DNA of 64,000 bases from Flavobacterium odoriferum (GCF_025499515.1 NZ_JAMKFA010000005.1:186001-250000); one strand, 5' to 3'; counted from the first letter of the stretch, positions 17,297 to 25,954 are shown. Numbers and translations are program-made. The notes: generated by a model from the sequence alone, not told the origin.

Positions 17297-17836
17297 ATGA
17301 ACAAAGAAATTGTAGTTTTAATCGGCGGACCAAGTTCGGGAAAAACAACTTTAATTGAAGCGTTAAAAGAAAAAGGACACACTTGTTATCCAGAAGTTTC
17401 GCGCGAAGTAATCAAAGAAGCTCAAGAGCAAGGTATTGAACAATTGTTTCTGGAAAAACCTTTGTTATTTAGCGAATTACTTTTAGAAGGAAGAAAAAAA
17501 CAATTTCGTTCAGCTCAAGAAGAAAAGGCTTCTTTGATTTTTTTAGACCGTGGAATTCCTGATGTTTTAGCCTATATGCATTACATTGGTGATTCATACC
17601 CTTCGTTTTTTGATCAAGCTTGTAAAGACCACAAATACTCTTCCATTTTTGTTTTACCGCCTTGGAAAGAAATTTATGTAAGCGATGCCGAACGCTATGA
17701 AAACTATGAACAAGCGGTTTTGATTCATGAACACTTGATGGAAACTTATAAAAAATATGGTTATTCAATTACAGAAGTTCCAAAAGATTCGGTAGAAAAT
17801 CGTATTGATTTCATTATGAAACACCTTGCGAAATAA
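17297..17836 (+). CDS. AAA_28/NadR-like P-loop ATPase
   Basis: A protein of 179 residues from ATG 17297. Walker A 'GGPSSGKTT' is near residues 9-17; 'SLIFLDRGIPDVLAYMHYIG' resembles the LID/Walker B region of AAA_28 proteins (nucleotide kinase-like, related to the NadR ribosylnicotinamide kinase domain). 'EVSREVIKEAQEQG' is also typical of that family. It probably phosphorylates a small metabolite or nucleoside; the substrate is not evident. It lies 38 bp before recQ on the same strand, so the ATPase, recQ and fmt may share a transcript. Confidence 0.8.
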   Translation: MNKEIVVLIGGPSSGKTTLIEALKEKGHTCYPEVSREVIKEAQEQGIEQLFLEKPLLFSELLLEGRKKQFRSAQEEKASLIFLDRGIPDVLAYMHYIGDSYPSFFDQACKDHKYSSIFVLPPWKEIYVSDAERYENYEQAVLIHEHLMETYKKYGYSITEVPKDSVENRIDFIMKHLAK

Positions 17837-17874
17837 AACTTTTTGTACATTAGTGTTTCTAAAAGCCATTTAAC

Positions 17875-19761
17875 ATGTCTGAAGCCTTATTATTACTTCA
17901 AAAATATTGGAAACACGAAACCTTTAGAACACCGCAAGAGGAAATTATTCAGTCGGTTTTAGACGGAAATGATACCTTTGCTTTATTGCCAACCGGTGGC
18001 GGAAAATCAGTTTGTTTTCAAATTCCAGCATTACTTTTAAACGGAATTTGCTTAGTGGTTTCGCCTTTGATTGCCTTGATGAAAGACCAAGTTCAAAACT
18101 TACAAAGCCGAAACATTAAAGCAATTGCCTTAACGGGTGGCGTTTCGCAAGATGAAGTAATTGATATTTTAGACAATTGCCAATTTGGAAATTACAAATT
18201 TTTATACCTTTCTCCCGAACGTTTACAACACGATTGGATTGTAGGACGTTTAAAACAATTGCCTATCAACCTTATCGCTATTGACGAAGCACACTGCGTA
18301 AGTCAATGGGGACATGACTTTAGACCGGCTTATTTGAAAATTTCGGAATTAAAAACAGCCTTTCCAAAAACGCCTTTTTTAGCTTTAACAGCCACAGCAA
18401 CCAAGCGTGTACAAGAAGATATTTGCAAAAATTTAGCCTTAGAAAGTCCGCAATTTTTCACCAAATCATTTACCCGAGAAAATTTAGCCTATCATGTTAT
18501 TAAAACAGAAGATAAGTTATTTAAAATACAACAAATTCTGACCAAAAACCCACAATCTTCAATTATCTATGTGCGTAATCGCAAATCGTGTATTGAAACT
18601 TCGCAACAGTTAAATCAATTGGGATTTTCGTCTACATTTTACCACGGTGGTTTACCTGCAAAAGAGAAAGAAAAAAACATGCAATCGTGGTTAGAGAATA
18701 AATCACAAGTCATGGTCGCAACGAATGCTTTTGGAATGGGAATTGACAAACCTGATGTAAAAACGGTTATCCATATTCAACTGCCTGAAAACATTGAAAA
18801 TTATTACCAAGAAGCTGGAAGAGCTGGAAGAAATGGTGAAAAAGCATTTGGAATTATTTTGACCAATTCTGGCGACATCAACTATACAAAAAGACAATTT
18901 CTTGATGTGCTACCCGATAAAAAATTTGTGCGCGATGTGTATGTAAAACTAAATAACTATTTCAGAATTGCCTATGGAGAAGGCTTTAACGAAAGTTTCG
19001 CTTTCAATTTAAACCAATTCTGTTCGCACTATAATTTTCCAATTTTAAAGGCATTTAATAGTTTACAATTTTTAGATCGACAAGGCATTTTGACTTTTCA
19101 GAGTGAATCTTCAGAAAAAATTAGTTTGCAATTCATCATACCGAGCAAAGAAGTAATTCGTTACATCAGTTTGCATCCGCATGACGAACCCATTATTACC
19201 AATATTTTAAGAACTTATTCTGGAATTTTTGATGTAGAAACAACCATAAATCCGCATTTAGTTGCCAAAAAATCAAATACAACCGAAGCAGCGGTTGAAA
19301 AAGTGATTGATCAATTAGCCGAAAGTCAATGTATTATTCTTCATGCAAAAAATAATGATAGTTCGATTACCTTTAACGAAGTTCGTGAAGATGATTTAAC
19401 TATTAATCGTGTGGCTAAATTTTTAGAACATCAAAACCAATTGAAACAAAACCAGTTTCAAAGCGTAATTGATTATATTTCGAATGAAGACTGTTGTAAA
19501 AACAAACTGCTTCTCGCCTACTTTGAAGAGATTACCGAAGAAGATTGCGGCATTTGTTCGTATTGTTTTTCCAAAAAAAAGAGCAATCCTAAAGAAAATA
19601 CCGAATTAATCCTTCAATTGTTACAAAAAGACAACTTATCATCCCGAGAAATTGAAAATTCGTTACAAATTTCTCCCGAAGCCACTATCTTTGCATTGCA
19701 GTTGTTGTTAGAACACAATAAAATTGCTATCAATTCATACAATCAATATTACTTATTATAA
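17875..19761 (+). CDS. recQ: ATP-dependent DNA helicase RecQ
   Basis: A 628-residue superfamily 2 helicase that unwinds DNA 3' to 5' in recombination and repair. Motif I 'LLPTGGGKSVCFQ' is near residues 38-50. The DEAH box starts at D137 and runs into the RecQ-specific loop 'VSQWGHDFRPAY'. Motifs V-VI are 'VATNAFGMGIDKPDV' and 'QEAGRAGRNG'. The zinc-binding cysteines ('DCCKNKLLLAYF', 'EEDCGICSYC') follow at about 540-565. The C-terminus has a short helical region rather than a clear HRDC domain. Its stop overlaps the fmt start (TAATG), so the two are translationally coupled. Confidence 0.93.
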   Translation: MSEALLLLQKYWKHETFRTPQEEIIQSVLDGNDTFALLPTGGGKSVCFQIPALLLNGICLVVSPLIALMKDQVQNLQSRNIKAIALTGGVSQDEVIDILDNCQFGNYKFLYLSPERLQHDWIVGRLKQLPINLIAIDEAHCVSQWGHDFRPAYLKISELKTAFPKTPFLALTATATKRVQEDICKNLALESPQFFTKSFTRENLAYHVIKTEDKLFKIQQILTKNPQSSIIYVRNRKSCIETSQQLNQLGFSSTFYHGGLPAKEKEKNMQSWLENKSQVMVATNAFGMGIDKPDVKTVIHIQLPENIENYYQEAGRAGRNGEKAFGIILTNSGDINYTKRQFLDVLPDKKFVRDVYVKLNNYFRIAYGEGFNESFAFNLNQFCSHYNFPILKAFNSLQFLDRQGILTFQSESSEKISLQFIIPSKEVIRYISLHPHDEPIITNILRTYSGIFDVETTINPHLVAKKSNTTEAAVEKVIDQLAESQCIILHAKNNDSSITFNEVREDDLTINRVAKFLEHQNQLKQNQFQSVIDYISNEDCCKNKLLLAYFEEITEEDCGICSYCFSKKKSNPKENTELILQLLQKDNLSSREIENSLQISPEATIFALQLLLEHNKIAINSYNQYYLL

Positions 19762-20708
19762 TGGAAAAACTTAGAATTGTATTCATGGGAACACCCGACT
19801 TTGCTGTGGGAATTTTGGATACTATTTATCAAAATAATTATGAAATTGTTGGAGTAATTACCGCTCCAGACAAACCTGCGGGTCGTGGTCAAAAAGTGAG
19901 CACAAGTGCAGTTAAAGACTATGCCGTATCTAAAAATTTACGTTTATTGCAACCTACCAACTTAAAATCGGAAGATTTTTTAGCCGAATTAAAAAGTTTG
20001 AATGCCAATTTACATGTGGTAGTGGCGTTTAGAATGTTGCCCGAAGTAGTGTGGAAAATGCCAAGATTAGGTACATTCAACTTGCACGCTTCTTTGTTAC
20101 CAGAATATCGTGGTGCTGCACCTATTAATTGGGCAATTATTAATGGAGAAAAGAAAACAGGTGTGACTACTTTTTTTATTGATGATAAAATTGATACCGG
20201 TGCAATGATTTTGAGCAAGGAAACTACCATTGGCGCAAATGAATCAGCTGGAGAATTACACGATAGATTAATGCAATTAGGAAGTGAAGCCGTAATTGAA
20301 ACACTACATTTAATTGAGGAAGGAAAAGCAACCACTACACTTCAAACAGAAAATCCTGAAGTAAAAACAGCTTACAAATTAAATAAGGACAACTGCAAAA
20401 TAGATTGGTCCCAATCAGGAAAAACGATTTTTAACTTGATTAGAGGTTTATCACCCTATCCAGCGGCTTGGACCTATATAAAAGATGGCGAAAACGAATG
20501 GAATGTAAAAATATATGCCGCATCGTTTGAAGAAAAAGAACAAACTAATGCAATTGGAAGCGTTACAACCACCAAAAAAGAGATCTTCATTGCAACAAAA
20601 GACGGCGTTTTAAAAATAACCAGTTTACAATTTCCTGGAAAGAAAAGAATGCAAGCCCATGAATTGTTAAACGGAATTTCATTTTCTGAAAACGCGATGG
20701 CGCTGTAA
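19761..20708 (+). CDS. fmt: Methionyl-tRNA formyltransferase
   Basis: A 315-residue protein, the normal length. It formylates initiator Met-tRNA using 10-formyltetrahydrofolate. The N-terminal 'IVFMGTPDFAVGIL', the active-site block 'FNLHASLLPEYRGAAPINWAI' and 'GVTTFFIDDKIDTGAMI' (catalytic Asn-His-Asp set) are all present. The C-terminal OB-like domain follows ('QFPGKKRMQAHELLNG'). It overlaps recQ by one base. Confidence 0.95.
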   Translation: MEKLRIVFMGTPDFAVGILDTIYQNNYEIVGVITAPDKPAGRGQKVSTSAVKDYAVSKNLRLLQPTNLKSEDFLAELKSLNANLHVVVAFRMLPEVVWKMPRLGTFNLHASLLPEYRGAAPINWAIINGEKKTGVTTFFIDDKIDTGAMILSKETTIGANESAGELHDRLMQLGSEAVIETLHLIEEGKATTTLQTENPEVKTAYKLNKDNCKIDWSQSGKTIFNLIRGLSPYPAAWTYIKDGENEWNVKIYAASFEEKEQTNAIGSVTTTKKEIFIATKDGVLKITSLQFPGKKRMQAHELLNGISFSENAMAL

Positions 20709-20812
20709 GCCCTGAAAATGCTACAAACGAGCCTAAAATTTAAAAAAACAAACAATGTTATTAACATTTGGTCTATTTTATCAACATTTTAGTCGAAAAG
20801 TTTGCCAAATGC

Positions 20813-20842
20813 TTGCACAGCTCAATTATACCGCTAAATTTG
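20813..20842 (+). promoter_or_regulatory. Promoter of the HU gene
   Basis: TTG (20813-20815), a 19-bp spacer and TAAATTTG (20835-20842) lie 42 bp before the ATG at 20885. It is a textbook match to the flavobacterial consensus. Confidence 0.65.
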
Positions 20843-20884
20843 CTATAAATAATTAAGTTTAACCAATTATAAATAACTTTAATC

Positions 20885-21163
20885 ATGAACAAATCAGAAT
20901 TAATCGATGCAATGGCAGCTTCTGCTGGTATTACAAAAGCAGCTGCTAAATTAGCTTTAGAATCATTTTTAAGCAATGTTGAAGGAACTTTAAACAAAGG
21001 TGGAAGAGTATCTTTAGTAGGTTTCGGATCTTGGTCAGTATCTAAAAGAGCTGCAAGAGATGGTAGAAATCCACAAACTGGAAAAACTATCAAAATCGCT
21101 GCTAAAAATGTAGTAAAATTCAAAGCTGGTGCTGAATTAGAAGGAGCAGTAAACAAAAAATAA
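20885..21163 (+). CDS. hup: HU family DNA-binding protein
   Basis: A 92-residue protein of normal HU size. It starts 'MNKSELIDAMAASAGITKAAAKLALESFL', then 'VSLVGFGSWSVSKRAARDGRNPQTGKTIKIAAKNVVKFKAGAEL'. The arm with the DNA-intercalating Pro in 'GRNPQTGK' is intact. It compacts and bends DNA as a dimer. A strong promoter and terminator flank it, so it is probably highly expressed and monocistronic. Confidence 0.95.
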   Translation: MNKSELIDAMAASAGITKAAAKLALESFLSNVEGTLNKGGRVSLVGFGSWSVSKRAARDGRNPQTGKTIKIAAKNVVKFKAGAELEGAVNKK

Positions 21164-21183
21164 TTTTTTGATTTATACAGTAT

Positions 21184-21212
21184 AAAAATCCCGAAATAAT
21201 CGGGATTTTTTT
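21184..21212 (+). terminator. Rho-independent terminator of hup
   Basis: The 11-bp stem AAAAATCCCGA / TCGGGATTTTT with loop AATAA and a following T run starts 21 bp after the stop. Confidence 0.9.
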
Positions 21213-21280
21213 GTTTCTAAACGATTTTATTTGATTTTGTAAACTTTTTTTGATAACTTTAATTAATAAACTTACAGAAT

Positions 21281-21841
21281 ATGATATCAACTTTACCAAA
21301 AAAAGGACACTTGCTCATAGCGGAACCTTCTACTTTAGGCGATGTTTCATTTAATCGCTCTGTGGTTTTATTGGCAGAACATAATAGCGAAGGTTCAATA
21401 GGGTTTATTTTAAACAAACCTTTGAATTACACTATTAATGATTTGCTTCCAGAAATAGAAGCTTCTTTTAAAATCTACAATGGTGGTCCTGTTGAGCAAG
21501 ATAACTTGTATTTTATTCACAATATTCCTGAAATTATACCAAATAGTATTGAAATTTCGAATGGAATATATTGGGGTGGCGATTTTGAAACCACAAAACA
21601 CCTAATCAATACGGGAGAAATAAACAAAAACAACATTCGTTTTTTTCTTGGATATAGTGGCTGGAGCGTGAATCAGCTGGAGATGGAAATGCAAGAAAAC
21701 GCTTGGATTGTTAGTGAAAATTCTTTGAAAAAGAAATTGCTATCAAAATCAAGTAATCAATTTTGGAAAGAAAAAATCATTGAACAAGGTGGTGAATATG
21801 TTTTGTTTTCAAATGCGCCCGAAAATCCAATGCTTAACTAA
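21281..21841 (+). CDS. YqgE/AlgH (DUF179) family protein
   Basis: A 186-residue protein with the family start 'PKKGHLLIAEPSTLGDVSFNRSVVLLAEH' and 'GSIGFILNKPLNYTINDLLP', then 'YNGGPVEQDNLYFIHN' and 'FFLGYSGWSVNQLEMEM'. Members are cytosolic and of uncertain function, named for a proposed regulator of alginate synthesis. Its stop codon overlaps the convergent aminotransferase gene by 8 bp, so no terminator separates them. Confidence 0.9.
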   Translation: MISTLPKKGHLLIAEPSTLGDVSFNRSVVLLAEHNSEGSIGFILNKPLNYTINDLLPEIEASFKIYNGGPVEQDNLYFIHNIPEIIPNSIEISNGIYWGGDFETTKHLINTGEINKNNIRFFLGYSGWSVNQLEMEMQENAWIVSENSLKKKLLSKSSNQFWKEKIIEQGGEYVLFSNAPENPMLN

Positions 21842-22673
21842 GTCTTATTTTAGCGTTTAGTTTAACCAGTATTTCATTAGAAAAATTTGCATTATATTCT
21901 TTTTTTCTATACTTTGTTATGGGCTGAATTCCTGTGATTACATTGGTTAAGAATAGTTCATCCGCTTTTTGCAAATCAAAAGGTGAAATTGACGTTTCTT
22001 TCACTTCAATTCCGTCCATTTTATTTAGAATTTCAATTACTTGTTTGCGCATAATTCCGTTTAAACAACCATCAGAAATTGGTGGCGTTACCACTACATT
22101 ACCTGTTTTCATGAATAAATTACTTTGCAAAGCTTCAACCACATTTTTTTCATCGTTTAAAACCAAGCAATTATCATAACCATTTTCTTTGGCAAAAATA
22201 CTTCCTGTAATTTGAAGCATTTTATTGTTTGTTTTTAAAGTCGAAAGCAATTGTTTTGGAATAAAGAAATCTTTGTATAATTCAACTTCATAATTGGATT
22301 TTTCAATCGTATAAACAGTGTTTTCGGAAGAAACTGCAACTATGATAAATTCAATTTCATTGCTAATTGGCGTGTAAAATCCGTCAGAATTTCTGAAAAC
22401 AGAAAAACGAACCCTAAACGAATTTGATTTTTCAAGAGAATTTGTCAGTTTTAGAATCTGTTCTTCGAAGAATTCCATGGTGAAATTCATTGGGATTTCC
22501 ATGCGACAAATACGCATTGAGGCCATCAATCTAAAGTAGTGACCTTCCAAGAACAAAACCTTGTTATCTAACACTTTAATAGTTTCAAAAACGGCATCAC
22601 CGTACAAAAAACCTCTATTTGATTCTACTGTACAATTGCTATTTTCCTGAATGTTTCCGTTGTAATTTACCAT
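21834..22673 (-). CDS. Class IV aminotransferase, probably aminodeoxychorismate lyase-like
   Basis: A 279-residue PLP-dependent fold type IV protein. Signs are 'RGFLYGDAVFETIKV' (residues 20-34), 'LLSTLKTNNKMLQITGSIFAKENGYDNCLVLN' with the catalytic Lys, 'VVEALQSNLFM', and 'DELFLTNVITGIQPIT' near the C-terminus. The length and the LSTLKTNN motif fit either 4-amino-4-deoxychorismate lyase (pabC) or a branched-chain/D-amino-acid aminotransferase-like protein; I lean to the first. The start codon lies immediately after the terminator of the upstream START-like gene. Confidence 0.75.
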   Translation of the reverse strand: MVNYNGNIQENSNCTVESNRGFLYGDAVFETIKVLDNKVLFLEGHYFRLMASMRICRMEIPMNFTMEFFEEQILKLTNSLEKSNSFRVRFSVFRNSDGFYTPISNEIEFIIVAVSSENTVYTIEKSNYEVELYKDFFIPKQLLSTLKTNNKMLQITGSIFAKENGYDNCLVLNDEKNVVEALQSNLFMKTGNVVVTPPISDGCLNGIMRKQVIEILNKMDGIEVKETSISPFDLQKADELFLTNVITGIQPITKYRKKEYNANFSNEILVKLNAKIRLS

Positions 22674-22674
22674 A

Positions 22675-22701
22675 AAAAATCCCGATTAAAATCGGGACAA
22701 A
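22675..22701 (-). terminator. Terminator abutting the aminotransferase start codon
   Basis: On the minus strand the stem TCCCGAT-TTTA-ATCGGGA is followed by TTTTTT, which runs straight into ATG 22673. It would end the START-like gene transcript. Any read-through mRNA would carry this hairpin right at the ribosome-binding site. Confidence 0.7.
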
Positions 22702-22723
22702 TATACTCTTTATAATTTGTTTT

Positions 22724-23116
22724 TTAAACAGAACCTAAGACATGTTTTAAGTCGGAAATTTGATTTTCCCAAAGTAATTTTGATTCGTCTAATTCGTCTT
22801 CGTGAGCAAAATCTGAAATTACAATAGAAACATCTTTTGTGATTTCGTCTTCCATAATTTTTAATTCAAAAAAGTAATCAGTTTCGGTATCATCTTCGTT
22901 TAACCATCTGAATTTAATGCGTTCACCCGATTTTTTTGATGCTAATTTTGCTTTTTCTTCGGAATCATCCCAAATGAAAGTAAAAAATTCTCCTCTTGAA
23001 TTAACATTATCTGCAAACCATTCAGAAAGACCAGATGGTGTTGATATATATTGATATAATAATTGCGGAGAAGACTGAATTGGAAACTCTAATTCGTATT
23101 TTACTTTTGTACTCAT
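22724..23116 (-). CDS. START-like domain protein (SRPBCC superfamily)
   Basis: A 130-residue protein typical of the Bacteroidota START-like family: 'KYELEFPIQSSPQLLYQYISTPSGLSEWFADNV', then 'FTFIWDDSEEKAKLASKKSGERIKFRWLNEDDTETDYFFEL'. The fold is a helix-grip with a hydrophobic pocket for lipids or other small ligands. The ligand is unknown. It is cytosolic, and its 3' end has the terminator at 22675. Confidence 0.85.
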   Translation of the reverse strand: MSTKVKYELEFPIQSSPQLLYQYISTPSGLSEWFADNVNSRGEFFTFIWDDSEEKAKLASKKSGERIKFRWLNEDDTETDYFFELKIMEDEITKDVSIVISDFAHEDELDESKLLWENQISDLKHVLGSV

Positions 23117-23210
23117 TTTGTAATTTTTAAGTTTGGAAATATATAGAGAATAAATTGAAAATACAAAAAAAGATTTTATTTATTTTTTAGAAAATAATTG
23201 TAAAATAATA

Positions 23211-23241
23211 TTTGCAAACAACAGAATTAGTTTTATATTTG
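23211..23241 (+). promoter_or_regulatory. Promoter of tRNA-Met
   Basis: TTTG (23211-23214), a 19-bp spacer and TATATTTG (23234-23241) lie 35 bp before the tRNA 5' end. Confidence 0.65.
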
Positions 23242-23276
23242 CACCCGCATTCAGTAAGGATGTTAGAGTAATATTT

Positions 23277-23350
23277 GGCGAGGTAGCTCAGTTGGTTAGA
23301 GCGCAGGATTCATAACCCTGAGGTCACGGGTTCAACTCCCGTCTTCGCTA
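23277..23350 (+). tRNA. tRNA-Met (anticodon CAT)
   Basis: A cloverleaf can be drawn. The acceptor GGCGAGG pairs with CTTCGCT. The D arm is GCTC...GAGC. The anticodon loop TTCATAA (CAT) has a stem CAGGA/CCCTG with one mismatch at its base. The variable loop is AGGTC, and the T arm is ACGGG-TTCAACT-CCCGT. CCA is not encoded. It looks like an elongator Met tRNA; an Ile tRNA with a modified CAT anticodon cannot be excluded. Its 3' part (from 23308) is repeated at 48814-48859, so it is the insertion target of the 25.5-kb element, which rebuilds the gene at the left junction. Confidence 0.92.
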
Positions 23351-23353
23351 CGA
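23308..23353 (+). repeat. attL: 46-bp direct repeat, 3' part of tRNA-Met
   Basis: It is identical over 46 bp to 48814-48859 in the same orientation, starting at the anticodon loop and ending 3 bp past the discriminator base. It is the left attachment core of the island. Confidence 0.93.
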
Positions 23354-23373
23354 AAAGGAAGCTTTTAAAAATC

Positions 23374-23405
23374 AACGGATTAGTGTTTACTAATCCGTTT
23401 TTTTT
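23374..23405 (+). terminator. Terminator just inside the island, serving the rebuilt tRNA
   Basis: The 11-bp perfect stem AACGGATTAGT / ACTAATCCGTT with loop GTTT and an 8-T run lies 24 bp after the tRNA. The host's own terminator is now beyond attR (48865-48897), so the element seems to carry a replacement. Confidence 0.85.
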
Positions 23406-23432
23406 ATGTCTAAATATTTCTTAGTTTTACAA

Positions 23433-23460
23433 ACAGTAAACGAAACAGTAAACGATTTTA
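23433..23460 (+). repeat. Left paired GTAAAC site (candidate integrase arm site)
   Basis: Two GTAAAC motifs 12 bp apart are followed by GATTTTA. The 28-bp block matches 48742-48769 at 23 of 28 positions in the same orientation, close to the other end of the island. Confidence 0.5.
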
Positions 23461-23486
23461 CCTCTAAATCAACCAATTTACTCACC

Positions 23487-24752
23487 ATGAAAAGAATTTA
23501 TTCTGAACCAAAAATTTCTACAGGAGGTGTAGATATAACCCAATGGAACAAACTTTCAACTAAACAAAAAAAGGAAGCTTTAGAAAAAGATTGGTTTATC
23601 TATTACAGTTTTAGAGATGAAAAAACAGGCAAACTAAAAAGAATGCCTCACGTGAAAGCAGGTGTAAATCGTTACCATACTAAAGAAGAAAGATTTGAAT
23701 ACCTAAAAACAGTAAAAAGTGCATTACTTTTTTTACTAGAAAAAGGATTGAATCCTTACAAGGATAACGACCTTTCAAATCTTGATTTAAAACTTGAAGA
23801 AAACCACAGTACTAAATTTGTACAAATTGTTAAAGAAAAAGAAGTTGCAACTGAAAAACCAACCGAACTAACCATTCAGGAAGCTTTAGATTTTGTGTTC
23901 AAATTAAAGTATAAGACTTTATCTAGCACTTCTTATAGAAACTTTGAAAACAGAATTAATAAATTCGCAAGTAACTTTGATAAAAGCAATCCTATTTCGT
24001 CTATAGATAGAAAGGCTGTTAATGAATACTTGAATGATATTCTAATTAATAACAGCGCACGAACAAGAAACAATCACAGAACCGATTTAAGTAGTTTTTT
24101 TCAAACTTTAGAAGATAACGACATTGTTGCTAGCAACTTTGTAAAAAAAATCAAAATACTTAGTTCAAAAGCAGAAAAAAATAAAACATATACAACTGAA
24201 CAAGAAAAAGAAATTTTTGCCTATTTAGAGCAAAACGATCCTTTACTCCTTTTATATATTAAATTCATTAGTTACAATTTTTTACGCCCAGTAGAGGTAA
24301 ATCGATTATTAGTAAAAAGTATAAATTTGAAAGAGAAAAAATTATCTATTAAAACCAAAACGAATAAATTAAAAACAAAGATAATTCCTGATATTTTACT
24401 TCAGGAACTTCCAGATTTATCGCAACTAAATCAAGACAATTATTTGTTTACTCCTAATGGTTTAGGGTTAGAATGGGTAGTAGAAGAAAATAATAGAAGA
24501 GACAGCTTTTCAAAACGTTTTAAAACCGTTATTAAAGACCATTTCAATCTGGGTAGCGAATACGGATTGTATAGCTTTAGACACACCTTCATAACTAAAC
24601 TTTACCGAAATTTAAGGGAAGACAAATCACCATTTGAAACTAAAAGTATTTTAATGAACATTACAGGACACTCCACTATGGATGCACTTGAAAAATACTT
24701 ACGTGACATAGATGCTGAACTTCCTGAAGATTATTCTAATTTATTTAGATAG
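23487..24752 (+). CDS. Tyrosine recombinase/integrase of the island
   Basis: A protein of 421 residues from ATG 23487. The ATG at 23406 directly follows a terminator T run, and the region between holds the GTAAAC repeats, so the shorter form (MKRIYSEPKISTGGVDITQW) is preferred. It has an N-terminal arm-binding region, a SAM-like core-binding domain (about 130-230), and a catalytic domain with R267, 'YSFRHTF' (R365, with Tyr in place of the usual first His), H395 in 'GHS', and the nucleophile Y404. It would cut and rejoin the 46-bp att sites at tRNA-Met. I see nothing specific to integron integrases. Confidence 0.9.
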   Translation: MKRIYSEPKISTGGVDITQWNKLSTKQKKEALEKDWFIYYSFRDEKTGKLKRMPHVKAGVNRYHTKEERFEYLKTVKSALLFLLEKGLNPYKDNDLSNLDLKLEENHSTKFVQIVKEKEVATEKPTELTIQEALDFVFKLKYKTLSSTSYRNFENRINKFASNFDKSNPISSIDRKAVNEYLNDILINNSARTRNNHRTDLSSFFQTLEDNDIVASNFVKKIKILSSKAEKNKTYTTEQEKEIFAYLEQNDPLLLLYIKFISYNFLRPVEVNRLLVKSINLKEKKLSIKTKTNKLKTKIIPDILLQELPDLSQLNQDNYLFTPNGLGLEWVVEENNRRDSFSKRFKTVIKDHFNLGSEYGLYSFRHTFITKLYRNLREDKSPFETKSILMNITGHSTMDALEKYLRDIDAELPEDYSNLFR

Positions 24753-24784
24753 TTACCTTTGTTTCCTAATCAAATAATATAGAA

Positions 24785-25075
24785 ATGGAAACAAAATTAA
24801 TCCAAATTGAAACTGTAAGTGCTGAGGAATTTAAAACAGAAATCGTAAACGCTATTTTAGAGCAGTTAAAACCTCTACTACAAAAGGAAAAAATTGAAGA
24901 CAATAAAAAAGAAATGATTACTAGAGCCGAAGCCGCAGACTTATTGAATATTTCTTTGGTTAAACTTTGGGAAATTACTAAGAATAATCTAATTCAAAAA
25001 TATAAAATCGGAGGCAAGGTTTTATATAAGAAAGCAGACATTCAACTATTTATAAAAGATAGTATTAAATCCTAA
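24785..25075 (+). CDS. HTH (MerR/Xis-like, HTH_17) DNA-binding protein
   Basis: A 96-residue protein. The C-terminal half has a helix-turn-helix_17 pattern: 'MITRAEAADLLNISLVKLWEITKNNLIQKYKIGGKVLYKKADIQLFI'. The N-terminal half is helical and charged. Such proteins beside integrase genes act as excisionases or recombination directionality factors, or control the replication genes. It lies 33 bp after the integrase gene and just before a perfect 24-bp palindrome. Confidence 0.8.
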   Translation: METKLIQIETVSAEEFKTEIVNAILEQLKPLLQKEKIEDNKKEMITRAEAADLLNISLVKLWEITKNNLIQKYKIGGKVLYKKADIQLFIKDSIKS

Positions 25076-25081
25076 TTACAA

Positions 25082-25105
25082 TTGGTTGCAACTAGTTGCA
25101 ACCAA
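25082..25105. promoter_or_regulatory. Perfect 24-bp palindrome, likely operator
   Basis: Two copies of TTGGTTGCAAC / GTTGCAACCAA face each other around TA. The palindrome starts 7 bp after the HTH gene and ends 19 bp before the next start codon (25124). It is a plausible dimer binding site for the preceding HTH protein. Confidence 0.5.
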
Positions 25106-25123
25106 AAATTTTATTTAAAAACA

Positions 25124-25954
25124 ATGGAAGATAAAATAGATTATATAGGAATTTTGAAAGATTTAAAAAACAATCTAAATAAATTGATGGTATATTATTT
25201 AAGTGAAATTATGCTTGATTCACCACAATTAAGTGATATAAAAGCAAATTTTGAAGACCCTAGTATATTAAATCAGACCCTCTTGGTAACTAAAAATTTA
25301 GACTTTAAAGGTGAAGTTACTCCTGAAGACTTCGTAGAATTGCTTAATAAAAAATCCTTATTAGAATCCAACACCTTTTACTTAATTGAACTTAAAGCAT
25401 CATTGAATCCAGAATCTTTTGATTTCTTGATTGATAAGTACATGGAAGATTTGAGAATGTTTATAAGAAACTCAGAATTACTTATTCAAAACTACGAGGT
25501 AGCTTGCAAAGTAAAATCTAATACTTTAAATAACTATTTACTTTTACAGGACAAATTATTTAAAGAACATCTACAAGAAATCAACAATAAATTTTTTCCG
25601 CCAATTTTCAAATGGAAATTACCTAAACCTACAATTCCTATTCAAGAACCTAAACCTAGACTGAAGGATTTAATTATAAAAGGTAATGCAGAAGCAATTG
25701 AAAAAGTTTTAATGAATGAATTTAAAAACACTAATAGTGTAACAATTAACAGAATGTTTACAGCTCTTAACAGCCTTGGTTATATTATTGAAGAATATGG
25801 CAATAAAAAAAATTTAATTGAATGCCTTAATAATAGTATTGGTTCTGAAAAATACATTTCTAGACTTGTTTTTATTAATAAAATTAACGTCTATAACGAC
25901 AAAAAATATATTCAATTAAGAACCAAAATTTCCAACCTTCTTGAAAAACTATGA
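25124..25954 (+). CDS. Hypothetical island protein
   Basis: A protein of 276 residues from ATG 25124; the longer reading from TTG 25082 would translate the palindrome and was rejected. It is mostly helical, highly charged and Leu-rich with no signal peptide. A Pro-rich linker ('FPPIFKWKLPKPTIPIQEPKPR') near residue 155-180 separates an N-terminal helical domain from a C-terminal domain of about 95 residues. I recognise no family. Its place between the Xis-like gene and the replication-like genes suggests an element maintenance role. Confidence 0.6.
   Translation: MEDKIDYIGILKDLKNNLNKLMVYYLSEIMLDSPQLSDIKANFEDPSILNQTLLVTKNLDFKGEVTPEDFVELLNKKSLLESNTFYLIELKASLNPESFDFLIDKYMEDLRMFIRNSELLIQNYEVACKVKSNTLNNYLLLQDKLFKEHLQEINNKFFPPIFKWKLPKPTIPIQEPKPRLKDLIIKGNAEAIEKVLMNEFKNTNSVTINRMFTALNSLGYIIEEYGNKKNLIECLNNSIGSEKYISRLVFINKINVYNDKKYIQLRTKISNLLEKL

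Noticed and set aside
23406..23486. N-terminal extension of the integrase from ATG 23406
   Set aside because: It begins right after a terminator T run and would translate the paired GTAAAC site; ATG 23487 gives the usual MKRIYSEPK start.
23487..24752. Integrase as an integron IntI
   Set aside because: It sits at a tRNA att site with the layout of an island/phage recombinase, and no IntI-specific extra domain is visible between the catalytic Arg boxes.
25082..25123. Start of the 25124 gene at TTG 25082
   Set aside because: It would translate the perfect palindrome; ATG 25124 is better placed.
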